Positions 8,581-17,838 of a stretch of DNA of 63,087 nt are shown here, in pieces; the stretch's first letter is position 1; each line of letters begins with the position of its first letter. The stretch is from Neorhizobium alkalisoli. Lineage in GTDB: Bacteria; Pseudomonadota; Alphaproteobacteria; Rhizobiales; Rhizobiaceae. The notes beneath the pieces were generated by a model. That model was not told where the DNA came from. It saw only the letters and a list, made by a program, of their open reading frames with translations, and did not search any database. The DNA lies in NCBI RefSeq assembly GCF_007829835.1, contig NZ_VIWP01000018.1, forward strand, positions 1-63,087. Direction: 5' to 3'. Made by a program: the position numbers and the translations under genes.

Positions 8581-10208
8581 GCGTCGGGGTGGGAGAGCTG
8601 GTCGAAACCCGTACTCCGCCCTTTGCCACGCTCGAAATCCGTGGCTTGCACGTTTCGATGTTGCGCGGAGGACAGAGGAACGACGTGCTCAAAGGGCTGG
8701 AGCTAGAGGTTCGCGCCGGGCAGATAACCGCGCTTGTGGGTCGAAGCGGTTCTGGAAAGTCGACCCTTGCTCACGTCATCCATGGTCTTTTGCCGCGCGA
8801 CAGCCAGCCTCGGATCAGTGGCTCTATCCGTGTCGTCGGCGAGGAATTGGTCGGTGCGGGCGAGCCCAGGCTTAGAGCTGCCCGGAAGAGCCTGGTGCGG
8901 ATCATCCCCCAAGACCCCTTCGACGCGCTGAACCCGACAATGAGCGTTCGAGCGCAGATGGCGGAGGTCTGCGGGGAACTCACAGCGATCGAGCGGCTGC
9001 GGTGGGCGGGGATCGGTGACACGGAACGCGTCATGGGCAGCCTTCCGCATCGGCTTTCCGGAGGAGAGAGGCAGCGTGTTCTGATCGCTATGGCGACAGC
9101 CATACCCGTGCCGCTGATCGTGGCTGACGAACCCACGACAGGTCTCGACCTCGATAACAAACAAAAGGTCACCGCGTTGCTGCGGAATTTGGCAGCACAC
9201 GGAGCGGCCGTCTTGCTCAGTACGCACGATCTCGCAGTAGCGGAGATAGCGGATCGCACGGCAATCCTCGAGGACGGGCGGATCGTCGAGGTCGGGCCGA
9301 CCTCGGAGATTTTCGCCCGTCCCCGCCACCCTTACAGTGTTGGGCTCCTCGCGATCCGGTATGATGGAGCCGTCGACAAATCCGCGCAGTTGCCGACCCT
9401 CGTCCGAGGCGAACGAGTTATCGAAAACCCGCAATCCGAAAGCATCGTTCAGCAAAGCGTCCCTTGGCCCCCGTTCTCCCCGAATCAAGAGGAAGTCGTG
9501 TTGGACATGCGCCGGGTTTCGAAGGCCTTTCGTACGAGAAGCCTCTTTCGGGTTACCTCTCGCGATGTCCTGGCCGAGATCGACCTCACCGTGGAGGCCG
9601 GAGAGTGTGTGGCGCTGATAGGCGAGAGCGGTATCGGTAAATCCACCCTCCTCAAGATCGCCGCTGGGCTCCTTGAACACGACCGCGGAACGGTCGGGTC
9701 CGACGGCGGCCGCCCTCAACTGGTCTTCCAGGACCCTAAATCTTTCCTGACGCCTTGGGTCCCTATCGGCGAACAGATCGTCGAAGGGTTGCGTTCCGCG
9801 AAGGTGGCAAAGGTGCCTCGTGATAAGCGCCTGGCGGAATTGATGGATTTCGTCGATCTCGAGCGCTCGCTTGCCGATGCCTTGCCTTCAGAGCTATCTG
9901 TCGGTCAATGCCAGCGAGCCGCGATCGCCAGAGCGATTGCGGTTTCCCCCCGGCTCCTTCTGTGTGACGAACCCATCAGCGCGCTGGACACGTCGCTCGC
10001 GGCGTCGATGCTGAACCTACTCGGCCGCATCCGCCGCATCTATGGCACCGCGATAGTTATCGCGACGCACGACCTCCCCGCTGCCAGGATCGCCGCGGAC
10101 AGGATCTATCGCCTTCACAATGGAAAGCTGCACGAACTCGCAGACATGTCGATCTCCTCGCGGGACGACCGTTGTGATCCATCCGGCAGGGACGCCCGAC
10201 TATGTTGA
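8577..10208 (+). CDS. Fused double ABC ATPase (DppD-DppF type)
   Basis: Cytoplasmic energiser with two nucleotide-binding domains in one chain of 543 residues. Domain 1: Walker A GRSGSGKST (55-63), signature LSGGERQR (160-167), Walker B LIVADEP (180-186), switch His 217. Domain 2: Walker A GESGIGKST (349-357), signature LSVGQCQR (440-447), Walker B LLLCDEP, switch His 498. The second signature departs from LSGGQ at its third and sixth positions, so the two ATP sites may be unequal. The start overlaps the binding-protein stop by 4 bp; the longer frame from 7959 is an artefact of reading through that gene. Confidence 0.92.
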   Translation: MSVGVGELVETRTPPFATLEIRGLHVSMLRGGQRNDVLKGLELEVRAGQITALVGRSGSGKSTLAHVIHGLLPRDSQPRISGSIRVVGEELVGAGEPRLRAARKSLVRIIPQDPFDALNPTMSVRAQMAEVCGELTAIERLRWAGIGDTERVMGSLPHRLSGGERQRVLIAMATAIPVPLIVADEPTTGLDLDNKQKVTALLRNLAAHGAAVLLSTHDLAVAEIADRTAILEDGRIVEVGPTSEIFARPRHPYSVGLLAIRYDGAVDKSAQLPTLVRGERVIENPQSESIVQQSVPWPPFSPNQEEVVLDMRRVSKAFRTRSLFRVTSRDVLAEIDLTVEAGECVALIGESGIGKSTLLKIAAGLLEHDRGTVGSDGGRPQLVFQDPKSFLTPWVPIGEQIVEGLRSAKVAKVPRDKRLAELMDFVDLERSLADALPSELSVGQCQRAAIARAIAVSPRLLLCDEPISALDTSLAASMLNLLGRIRRIYGTAIVIATHDLPAARIAADRIYRLHNGKLHELADMSISSRDDRCDPSGRDARLC

Positions 10209-11053
10209 GGGCGCTTGGACGAAGACCGGAAGCTTCGAGCAACGGCGGGTCTGTCCGCAGGATAGATGTTCCCGGCATCATCGGCCTTTTCGGCCTTCTG
10301 CTGATCACGGCCACAGCAGCGTTCCCGCAGCTCTTCATGCCATACGACCCGCAATTGCGGGTGGGTCCGGCATTGCTCCCTCCGTCGATCATGCACCCCT
10401 TCGGTACGGACGAAATCGGACGGGACCTTTTTTCACGGGTCATACTCGGCATAAGGTTCACCTGGCTGCCCGGGATGGCGATCATCGGGGCAAGCTTCCT
10501 CGTCGGAACGGCGATCGGGTTGGTATCCGGTTTTGCCGGAGGATGGCTCGACGCGGTTCTCCGGAGGGTAACCGACGTCTTCCTGATGGTGCCGTCGATG
10601 CTTTTCGCCATCGCGTTCGCGGCGGTGCTCGGCCCCGGTGTCGAGAATTCAGTGATCGCGATCGCAGTCTGCTGGTGGCCTTGGTACGCCTTGATCGCAC
10701 GCGATGAAGTCCGACGTATCTTGGCCTCCCCTCATTACCTTGGGGCAAGGGTATCGGGCGCTTCGCGATCGAGGCTGGTTTTCAGGTACGCCCTGCCCGG
10801 CGTCGTCCCGGCACTAATCGTGGCAGCCGGCGTGGATGTCTCCAACGTCGTCATGACCTTGTCGTTGATGTCGTTCCTCGGCTTGGGACAGCCTGACCCC
10901 GCTCCGGAGCTCGGAGCCTTGGTTTCGCGCTCTCTCGACAGCCTGACGATGTTCTGGTGGCTCCCGATACTCCCGTCAGTGGCGATATTCCTTATCTGTT
11001 TCTTGGCGAACCTTTTTGCCGACGGGGTCCGCCATGCACTCAGAGGGCGGTAG
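10202..11053 (+). CDS. ABC importer permease, DppC type
   Basis: Inner-membrane subunit of 283 residues. Seen: an N-terminal membrane segment (IIGLFGLLLITATAAF), the DppC hallmark HPFGTDEIGRDLFSRVI after it, and the permease core with the EAA-loop equivalent (YLGARVSGASRSRLVFRYALPG). It overlaps the ATPase gene by 7 bp, which suggests translational coupling. It pairs with the DppB-type permease immediately downstream to form the channel. Confidence 0.92.
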   Translation: MLRALGRRPEASSNGGSVRRIDVPGIIGLFGLLLITATAAFPQLFMPYDPQLRVGPALLPPSIMHPFGTDEIGRDLFSRVILGIRFTWLPGMAIIGASFLVGTAIGLVSGFAGGWLDAVLRRVTDVFLMVPSMLFAIAFAAVLGPGVENSVIAIAVCWWPWYALIARDEVRRILASPHYLGARVSGASRSRLVFRYALPGVVPALIVAAGVDVSNVVMTLSLMSFLGLGQPDPAPELGALVSRSLDSLTMFWWLPILPSVAIFLICFLANLFADGVRHALRGR

Positions 11054-11056
11054 AGC

Positions 11057-12046
11057 ATGCGATATCTCGGACGCAAAATCGCGGGCGGCATTCTGACACT
11101 GATGGCGATGACGTTCTTTGTCTTCTGCCTTCAGAGCGTCGTGCCAGCCGATCCGGCCCGCCTCATCGCGGGACCGACGGCACCGCCCGCCACGATAGAG
11201 GCCTTACGCGCGCAGATGGGCCTGGATGAAGACGTCATCACGCGGTACCGACACTTTGTCACCCGTGTCGCACATGGTGACCTCGGCGTCTCGGTCCGCA
11301 CAAGGCAGCCAGTGGTCAACGATATTCGGAAGCACCTGCCCGCGTCGATCGAACTTGCGGTTGTCGCTCTGCTGCTCGGCAGTTCGGTGGCCGTCACGGT
11401 GGCGGTCATCCAAGCCACCTATCCATCGTTGCGCATGCTGCGTCTTGCACTCGTAGGGCTCGGGTCCTTGCCAGTGTTCCTGACTGGCCTGATGCTGGTC
11501 CTGGTCGTCTGGTATAAGCTTGGATGGCTGCCGGGTTCCGGCCGCCTCGGTGTCAGGGGGTTTTCCGGTCCGACAGGCCTCCTTCTTGTGGACACGGCGA
11601 TCTTCGGCAACCTACGCCTTTTCATCGACGCGGCCGCTCATCTTCTCCTGCCCGCTTCGGTTCTCGCGCTACCCGTCGCGGTCGCGGTCGGGCAGGTCCT
11701 GTCAAGCTCGTTGCATGACGTCATGAAGCACGGATACATCCGGACCGCGCGTGGCAAGGGCCTAAGCTTGGTATGGGTCGCCGCACGCCACGGTCTCCGT
11801 AATGCAGCAAATGCGGCGCTTACGATGAGCGGCCTCCAGGCTCGCCTGTTGTTCGGTAACATGCTGGTCGTCGAACGCATCTTCGCCTGGCCCGGACTCG
11901 GCATGTACATGGTCCAATCGCTGGCCTACTCGGACCTCCCGGCCATCCTTGGCGTCGCTCTGGTTCTCGGAGGGCTCTATGTCCTCGTCGGGATGATTGT
12001 CGAGACCACGCAGAGGATCGCCGATCCACGGATATCGATCGAGTGA
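11057..12046 (+). CDS. ABC importer permease, DppB type
   Basis: Inner-membrane subunit of 329 residues. Seen: first membrane segment with RKIAGGILTLMAMTFFVF, the DppB hallmark GPTAPPATIEALRAQMGLD, several further hydrophobic segments, and the EAA-like loop YIRTARGKGLSLVWVAARHG. Start is 3 bp after the previous stop. The operon order (binding protein, fused ATPase, DppC, DppB) differs from the common dppABCDF order, where DppB precedes DppC and the ATPases come last. Confidence 0.92.
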   Translation: MRYLGRKIAGGILTLMAMTFFVFCLQSVVPADPARLIAGPTAPPATIEALRAQMGLDEDVITRYRHFVTRVAHGDLGVSVRTRQPVVNDIRKHLPASIELAVVALLLGSSVAVTVAVIQATYPSLRMLRLALVGLGSLPVFLTGLMLVLVVWYKLGWLPGSGRLGVRGFSGPTGLLLVDTAIFGNLRLFIDAAAHLLLPASVLALPVAVAVGQVLSSSLHDVMKHGYIRTARGKGLSLVWVAARHGLRNAANAALTMSGLQARLLFGNMLVVERIFAWPGLGMYMVQSLAYSDLPAILGVALVLGGLYVLVGMIVETTQRIADPRISIE

Positions 12047-12063
12047 GGTGCGGCGAGCAAACC

Positions 12064-12077
12064 TATACGCCGGGATA
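12064..12077 (-). promoter_or_regulatory. Regional dyad, near-identical to that at 14285
   Basis: Minus strand reads TATCCCGGCGTATA inside a larger ACCTAT-N8-ATAGG repeat. Its downstream gene is the AraC gene on the other strand (103 bp away). A second palindrome, GATACGTATC, follows at 12095-12104. Confidence 0.45.
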
Positions 12078-12179
12078 GGAAGGCGCGACTTTTAGATACG
12101 TATCAAGTTCAATCCCGAAGCGGCATTTTCAAGGTCGTGTCGATGACACTCTGACGCGAAGCGAGATTGGAGGCGGGCG

Positions 12180-12629
12180 TTGACCTTGGAGCACGTTGCG
12201 CGTCTCGGCGCGGTAAGCGTTTCGACACCCGATCGCTTGTTTCCGATCAGGAACTCCGCTCGCGGAAGGAGTGGGCTGACCGATTGGCAGTGTCGCCGCG
12301 TCCGCACCTTTGTGTCTGAGAATATCGCTGGCTCCATAAAGGTCCGCGATCTTGCGTCTCAAGCCAAAATCAGTGTCGGGCATTTCGGTAGGTGCTTCAT
12401 GATCGCGTTCGGGGTTTCGCCGTCCAGCTTCGTGATGGGGGAGCGCATGGCAAAGGCAAAGGCCCTCATGGCGAACTCGAACTGCCCGCTATCGTCCGTC
12501 GCCGAACAATGTGGACTATCGGACCATGCGCACTTCTGTCGCCTGTTTCGCCGCCTGGAAGGCGTGCCGCCAAGTGAATGGAGACGGCAGGCGGTGGAAT
12601 TGCGCGCAAGATCCCAATCGACGCTCTAG
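12180..12629 (+). CDS. AraC-family regulator, short (DNA-binding domain only)
   Basis: A 149-residue protein almost entirely made of an AraC HTH pair: IKVRDLASQAKISVGHFGRCF (first HTH) and LSSVAEQCGLSDHAHFCRLFRR (second HTH), then the family end GVPPSEWRR. There is no ligand-binding domain beyond about 35 N-terminal residues. TTG at 12180 is the start, since GGAGG lies 6 bp upstream and no ATG fits. Its 3' end overlaps the convergent FixJ-like regulator by 4 bp. AraC proteins of this size often act as global or stress regulators. Confidence 0.85.
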   Translation: MTLEHVARLGAVSVSTPDRLFPIRNSARGRSGLTDWQCRRVRTFVSENIAGSIKVRDLASQAKISVGHFGRCFMIAFGVSPSSFVMGERMAKAKALMANSNCPLSSVAEQCGLSDHAHFCRLFRRLEGVPPSEWRRQAVELRARSQSTL

Positions 12630-13285
12630 GAGTTTAAAGCGGTCGATTGACCGCCATGTACCGATAGCCTGTCGAACATCCGCACGACGTCTACGACAGA
12701 CTTCGCATGCATCTTTTTCATCATGCGTCCACGATGCAGCTTCACCATGATCTCGCTGATGCTCATCTCGAACGCGATCTGCTTGTTCATGAGACCTTGG
12801 GAAACGTATTCCCAGACTTCCGTTTCACGCGGGGTCAGTCTGCAAAATCGCTGCATTAATTTGTCCGCCTCCGCTCTCTTGGCTCTTGCCTGCCTGTCGG
12901 CCTCCATCGCCCTTGTTATCGCATCGACGACGGCCTGAGAGTTGAACGGCTTCAGCAGGAAGTCGAAAGCGCCAGCCTTCATCGCTGAAACACTCACGGA
13001 TACGCTGCCGTTTCCGGTGATGAAAATGATCGGCATCGGATTGCCGCGATGCGAGAGCTCTGCCTGAAGTTCGAGCCCTGTCATGCCGGGCATTTGGATG
13101 TCGAGAAGGATACACCCGGCGCTCTCCCCGTCAGCCTCGGACAGAAACTCTTCAGCACTACCGAAGCCAACTGCCTCGATCTGTACCGACTCGAAAAAGT
13201 TGAGCAGTGATGCGCGAAGATTTGGCTCGTCGTCAATGACGTAAACCCTCTGTCGAATCACGTCTTTCTCCGGTTGAGATGACAC
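12626..13285 (-). CDS. FixJ-family response regulator
   Basis: Receiver plus LuxR/GerE HTH, about 219 residues. The receiver is intact: VIDDEPNLRAS, phosphoacceptor Asp in ILLDIQMPGMTG, ITGNGS and Lys in FLLKPFN. The HTH reads LTPRETEVWEYVSQG then ISEIMVKLHRGRMMKKM, nearly the same as the regulator at 52529. I place the start at the GTG at 13285 because AAGGAG lies 7 bp upstream; an ATG at 13303 is the alternative. It is the second gene of an operon after a degenerate histidine kinase, 50 bp downstream of it, so its phosphodonor may be another kinase of the region. Confidence 0.9.
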   Translation of the reverse strand: MSSQPEKDVIRQRVYVIDDEPNLRASLLNFFESVQIEAVGFGSAEEFLSEADGESAGCILLDIQMPGMTGLELQAELSHRGNPMPIIFITGNGSVSVSVSAMKAGAFDFLLKPFNSQAVVDAITRAMEADRQARAKRAEADKLMQRFCRLTPRETEVWEYVSQGLMNKQIAFEMSISEIMVKLHRGRMMKKMHAKSVVDVVRMFDRLSVHGGQSTALNS

Positions 13286-13334
13286 GGCTAAACTCCTTTT
13301 CATTGATGACGGCGAGGTCCGTCCGTGGCTTTGC

Positions 13335-14141
13335 CTAACTGTCTTTAAGTGATGACGGTTGAGAGTGGCTATGGCTTCGCTCCAGCCGATCGGAAACGCG
13401 CGGCAACCTCATGCGAAACATGACGCCCGACCGACCGCGACGACATTCGAGCGCACCCTGATGGGCTTCGACGATGGATCGGCATATATCGACGTCGGAA
13501 TCGGCTTTAGTGGTCCGCTTCCGTTGGTCTTCGAGCTTCCCGTTCCCCGATGTCAGGGGTGTTCCTATGTCGAGGACGATCTCGTCTCCGATGTCGGCGA
13601 TGCACAAATGAACCGCATGCCTTTCCGTTTTCCGTGCGGGTTGTTGCTGTAGGGTGCTCACTAAAAGGGTGACCACGACCTGGAGAAGCTGGAGCTCGTC
13701 GCCAAGTACCAACGCGCGACCGGGAGACTGGGCAAGATGCAGGGTCACCGCCCTGGAGAAGCTTTCGCACTGGCTGAACTGGACGGCGCTTTTTGCCAGC
13801 GAGTTGATATCCACCAGCGCCAGAGTCGAAATTCGCCTGGCGATCATGCGATCCGCGAAGCCGATTACTTCATCCGCCCAGCGGGCACATTGGACAATGC
13901 GCGAAAGCAGGACTTCCATTTGCTCGGTCGTATCGCGTCCCGAAACCAGGAGCCTCTGGGCGGTACCGCAATCCGTCACGATTACCGCCAGAGGTTGCCG
14001 GGTGTCGAGAACGAAGGAGCTTGTCATGCGCCCAAGAAGCCTGAGACGCGCGGCCTGCCCGCCGCTCACCTCGAGCTCCTGTAGCCTCTGCTCTTGAGAA
14101 CCCTTTTCAAACGTCCGTTCGGTGTGCGGGGCAAAGTCCAC
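13335..14141 (-). CDS. Degenerate histidine kinase (predicted pseudokinase)
   Basis: A 268-residue cytoplasmic protein that aligns with the HisKA-HATPase part of the two three-PAS kinases in this window but has no sensor domain. Where they have SIAHELSQPLA, it has FVLDTRQPLA: Leu 45 replaces the phosphoacceptor His while QPL is kept. The N-box Asn residues are Thr 158 and Ser 162 (VVVTLLVSTL), and the glycines before CRSIVEAH are lost. Autophosphorylation and probably ATP binding look impossible. It may be a scaffold or regulator of the FixJ-like protein made from the same operon. The start is a GTG. A strong copy of the regional dyad lies 144 bp upstream. Confidence 0.75.
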   Translation of the reverse strand: MDFAPHTERTFEKGSQEQRLQELEVSGGQAARLRLLGRMTSSFVLDTRQPLAVIVTDCGTAQRLLVSGRDTTEQMEVLLSRIVQCARWADEVIGFADRMIARRISTLALVDINSLAKSAVQFSQCESFSRAVTLHLAQSPGRALVLGDELQLLQVVVTLLVSTLQQQPARKTERHAVHLCIADIGDEIVLDIGTPLTSGNGKLEDQRKRTTKADSDVDICRSIVEAHQGALECRRGRSGVMFRMRLPRVSDRLERSHSHSQPSSLKDS

Positions 14142-14284
14142 GGTCGCTACCTATTCCCACGTCGGTTGGTGAAAACCGCGCTCGCGCGCCGCGGTCCTTT
14201 CATCGATGCACTGGCTGGCATTGTGGGTGACAGGCTACGTAAAATGTTCCCGCGTCGCTACCGCGCCAGTAGCCGTGGTCGACC

Positions 14285-14298
14285 TATACGGCGGGATA
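14285..14298 (-). promoter_or_regulatory. Regional dyad inside a perfect ACCTAT-N8-ATAGGT repeat
   Basis: Minus strand reads TATCCCGCCGTATA, exact match, 144 bp upstream of the degenerate-kinase/FixJ operon. It differs by one base from the site at 12064 over the core. Confidence 0.5.
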
Positions 14299-14437
14299 GG
14301 TCAGGTAGCTTTTTCCGCTTCTCGCCAACAGGAGACATTCATTAGCGCCACCGTAACCTTGCCAACTCAAGCGCCTTAGCACCGACAATCACCCATCAAA
14401 CAAGCCTGGATATGACCCCGCGTAGAGCGGACGTGCT

Positions 14438-16555
14438 CTAGGAAAAATTCGCTATGAGCCGCTGCTCTACAGGATCAAGACTCAGTGCCCTCACACCGTC
14501 TCGGACCTCTGCAACAACGCGCAATACCTCGTTCATCGAAGCGCCCGAAGGCACGAGCGGTATGAGTTTCTCGGCAAAGGGAAATGGTATTCCCCTCTCG
14601 TCCAAGGCCTTCACCCAGCTCGGCCGGAAGCAATTCTCGATAGCCGTGGCATAGAAGCTCCAATCGACGGATCGATCTTCCAGAAGGTCGTTCAAAACCG
14701 ATTGGCACGCCATTACAGCGGTAGGAACTGTAAAATCACAACCGCGAAAAAACTCGAATCCAATTTCCACCACATCCGCTGCCGAATCCGAGGAACGAGA
14801 CCTTTTTACCAGAAAGGAGAGAAAGCTCCTCAGCGTTTTTGAAACCCTCAGCCTGTCGACGTAAAACGACAATTGCCTTCCACTTCGTGCGCCCACACGC
14901 AGCCGATTCGGTTGGATGAGGAACCTGAAAATCAGGTCAAACATGCAATCTCGACGCTCTCTGTCAGGCAATCCGCTCCATAGGAGGAAGCTCGGTCGGG
15001 TCGCTAAGATTTGCTGGATTTCGGCACGGAGCTCACTGAGATTCTGGACCCCGAATGACCCGAAGCGCTCAATTGTTGCGCGCGATAGCCCCGTTGTCGC
15101 TGTAATTTTGTCACGCCGATCAAGACCTTCTTGCTCAATGTCGCGTTCGTCCACGGCAAAAAGGATGGGTTCCGCAGCGTTGGCGGGATCGGAGGATATT
15201 GGGACATCGACCACGGTTGAGACCTCCTCAGGCGGCTCGTGGTACAGGTAGACCTTTCCAACGAAGTGACGCATCATTCGACCGGCCCGGCCACGAATAT
15301 TTGCGAACGAAAAGAAGTCAAAGTCCTGTGTGTTGATCTTCTTGTCGTACACATAGATGATCGCCGCAGACGTGTTGACGCCTTCAATTAGGGTCGAGGT
15401 ACATACGAGAATTTTTAAATCTGAAGATTCGAACAGGTCGATAATGCGTTGTGCCACGGCGCGGGGGAGCCGCCCGTGATGAAGGCCAACACCATGTCGA
15501 AGAGCTTTGACCAACCCCCATTCTGGGCTATAGTTTTGACCTAGCCAATCGGCCAAGTCTTTGGCTGCGCTCGAACCTTCTACGGGGTCCTCAACGATAA
15601 TCTCCTCAGCCAACGAACGCGCGCTGCCAGGTGACGCGGTGAAGGCAATCGAGAGATTTGCCTTGTTCTCAAGGTAATCTCCTAGAAATGTCTGAAGTCG
15701 GTTGGATGTGGTCGACCGATCTATTATGTCAACCGCGACAGTACGAAAATTCGTCTGTACAAAAGTAAACTTGCCCTGCCACTCTTGCCCAAAACGTATC
15801 CCGGAGATGTGCGGCCCTGCCATAAACACCTGCCGCGATATCTTGGCGAGCTTGTAGAGTGCAATATTGAGCATTTGATAACGAGAGTCATCTCGACTGG
15901 GGTCGAGCTTGTAGAACTCGTCGACAAACAGAAAATCGACTTTTTTGATGTCTGTACGGTCTAGCACGCGCTCCTGCGTCATAACGTATATCGCATGTTC
16001 CCCGATACGGGCGTCATCCTTATGGAAGATGATTTGATGGGTCTCACCCAAGTTGCGGGCGAGTCGCCTCCGGGTTTCATCCATCAGAGCAATGGTTGGC
16101 ACAATGATAACTGTCGTTTTAGGCTAACGCTCCATGATGAAGTAATCCACAATCGCAGATTTCCCGAAGCTTGTTGGAGCGCTCAATATGACGTTGTCTC
16201 CATCAAGGAGAGCGAGGAAAATCGCCATCTGCTCTGAATGGAAGACAAAAGGCCTGATCGGCTGGACTCGATGTGAATCGTGGACGAGCTGCCCAATGGA
16301 GTGCATGGGCGACGTATCCGAGATGTAGGGAAACAAGCCGGCCAGTTCGACGGCCTGATATACGACAGCGGCCACGGACTCTGGGACTCGCCCTTCAGAC
16401 AGCGCTGCCACCATCCTGATCGTCAACTCTTGTGCGATAAAGTCGTTTCTGCCGAATTCTGCTATTCGTGCGCCGATTACGGACACACACTCAAAGATCA
16501 CCGAGGGGGTGACGTTACTCGCAAGCTCACTCAGCAGTTCGTCAGGGCTTAACAA
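14438..16555 (-). pseudogene. hamB: Hachiman helicase HamB, interrupted by an in-frame TAG
   Basis: Superfamily 2 (Ski2-like DEAD/DEAH) helicase of the two-gene Hachiman defence system, about 705 codons. Seen: motif I APTSFGKS before the stop; after it IIVPTIALMDETRRRL (Ia), VDEFYK (II), GVGLHHGRLP, TSTLIEGVN and NIRGRAGR (VI). A single TAG at 16124-16126 splits the frame between motif I and Ia with no shift; helicase sequence resumes directly (PKTTVIIVPT). The upstream piece carries only motif I and the downstream piece (first usable start near 16102) lacks it, so neither should be an active ATPase. Start taken as TTG at 16555 with GAGG 6 bp upstream; it overlaps hamA by 14 bp. Sequencing error, recent nonsense mutation or suppression are all possible. 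Confidence 0.85.
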
Positions 16556-17396
16556 TATGGGCCTCGAGGCGGGTATCAAATTGGTGTAATAATTCTTCCT
16601 TGCTCAGCAGAGGAATGAGGATTAATTGCAATTTAAGACCGTATTGCTTTATCAATTCGCCGAATTTTGAGGAAATGTCTTCTGCTTCCTCTTTGAGAGC
16701 CTCCTCAAGCTCACTACAGACCGAAATATGCCCGGCAATCGACTCAGATTCGTACGTTACTAAAACGGGAAAGACGGCTTTTGAGAAAAGTTTATCTGCG
16801 GACGTTTGATTTAGAAACAGGTGCACCAGCTGATCGTAGTAAGGCGTGTCTTTGGTTATGTGGCCAACAATCATAGCTTTTTCAGCATTTATGAACGCGG
16901 GCAGGAAGTGATCCTTAATAGACTTTACCGCTGCGGCTACCGCCGATTTGGCGTCTTTGTAGAACTTTGCTTCGCCAAGCCAAATCTCTATGTCGTCCTG
17001 GTTTGCGACGACATAGACGCCGTCATAGCCTTTTACAACATCGTTCGGCGACGTTTTTAAGATCAGTTTACAAACCACTGGTGTTGCGTTGTGGTACTGG
17101 ACGCACGCTTGATGAAGAAGGAGTTCTCCGACCTCTCCACGTGTCTCGTCCTTTTTGGCGTATATGTGATAGGCCGCCCTCTGAATAAAAGTGCGATAAT
17201 TGTGCAACCCGAAGGCCAATTGATCTTCTTGACTAAGGGCCGCATAGGGGACCCAACTCATCAAATCTTCAGCCATCTGAGGTGAGCGCCACTTTTTCCC
17301 CTCATACCCGGCGCACAAAGTCACATATTCGGGGTTTCCTGCGAGTTTTTGAACACGTACCTGAAGAAATTGCGATGGATAGAGAATGCTCGTCAT
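16542..17396 (-). CDS. hamA: Hachiman effector HamA (DUF1837 nuclease)
   Basis: First gene of the Hachiman antiphage locus. A DUF1837 protein of about 284 residues. HamA is a PD-(D/E)xK-like DNase normally held inactive by the HamB helicase. Residues consistent with that fold: Glu residues in RGEVGELL (about 88 and 91), Asp in GYDGVYVV (about 125) and the ExK in WLGEAKFYK (142/144). Start taken as the ATG at 17396 (MTSILYPSQF); a start at 17444 would add 16 residues. Its composition is more AT-rich and Lys-rich than neighbouring genes, consistent with horizontal transfer. With hamB broken, HamA would lack its normal controller unless readthrough occurs. Confidence 0.85.
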   Translation of the reverse strand: MTSILYPSQFLQVRVQKLAGNPEYVTLCAGYEGKKWRSPQMAEDLMSWVPYAALSQEDQLAFGLHNYRTFIQRAAYHIYAKKDETRGEVGELLLHQACVQYHNATPVVCKLILKTSPNDVVKGYDGVYVVANQDDIEIWLGEAKFYKDAKSAVAAAVKSIKDHFLPAFINAEKAMIVGHITKDTPYYDQLVHLFLNQTSADKLFSKAVFPVLVTYESESIAGHISVCSELEEALKEEAEDISSKFGELIKQYGLKLQLILIPLLSKEELLHQFDTRLEAHIVKP

Positions 17397-17807
17397 CTGG
17401 ACCCAAATCAAAGCAGGATAGGGAGAGAGAGATAACACAACCATGGCGGTTCAGTAAGATTTTGTGGACAACGTTGCGACACAAGCGTGCGCAATACTCG
17501 AATAACGGACAGGTCTTTCACTCTACTCTGGTCAGTCACCTTCAGGCAGGATCGCTTGCCGGTGTCCTTGACGATTGAACGGGCTGCGCAGCCCCAATCT
17601 CTGTCCTATATCCTCCGTTGAAAAAGCTCACGATCGGGTAAGCTTCCTCATCTACGGGGTGGCGGATCATCTGTATCGGTCACATGGTGCAGACCGCGAT
17701 CGACTACTATGCATAGCAATTCCGGGTGACCGCTCAGGGCCGACAGCCGAGATAATCCGTGAGAGCTGTGTGGACGCCTCGAGTGTGCAGAATCAATCTT
17801 TGACAAC
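17397..17807. other. Intergenic region upstream of hamA, about 410 bp
   Basis: No gene is convincing here. It should contain the hamA promoter at its left end. A short direct pattern (AGGCAGGATCGC) occurs near 17545, and open frames on either strand are antisense-like with odd composition. It may be a boundary of the transferred defence locus; I see no att-like repeat. Confidence 0.45.
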
Positions 17808-17831
17808 GGGGCAGGCTTCGCAGCCTGCCCC
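17808..17831 (-). terminator. Hairpin downstream of the alpha/beta hydrolase gene
   Basis: Perfect 10-bp stem GGGGCAGGCT-TCGC-AGCCTGCCCC, 8 bp past the stop codon on the minus strand. The following tract (GTTGTC) is not U-rich, so termination strength is uncertain. Confidence 0.65.
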
Positions 17832-17838
17832 GCTTGGA

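Noticed and set aside
8703..9719. Long minus-strand frame inside the ABC ATPase gene
   Set aside because: Shadow of a GC-rich gene with strong motifs on the other strand.
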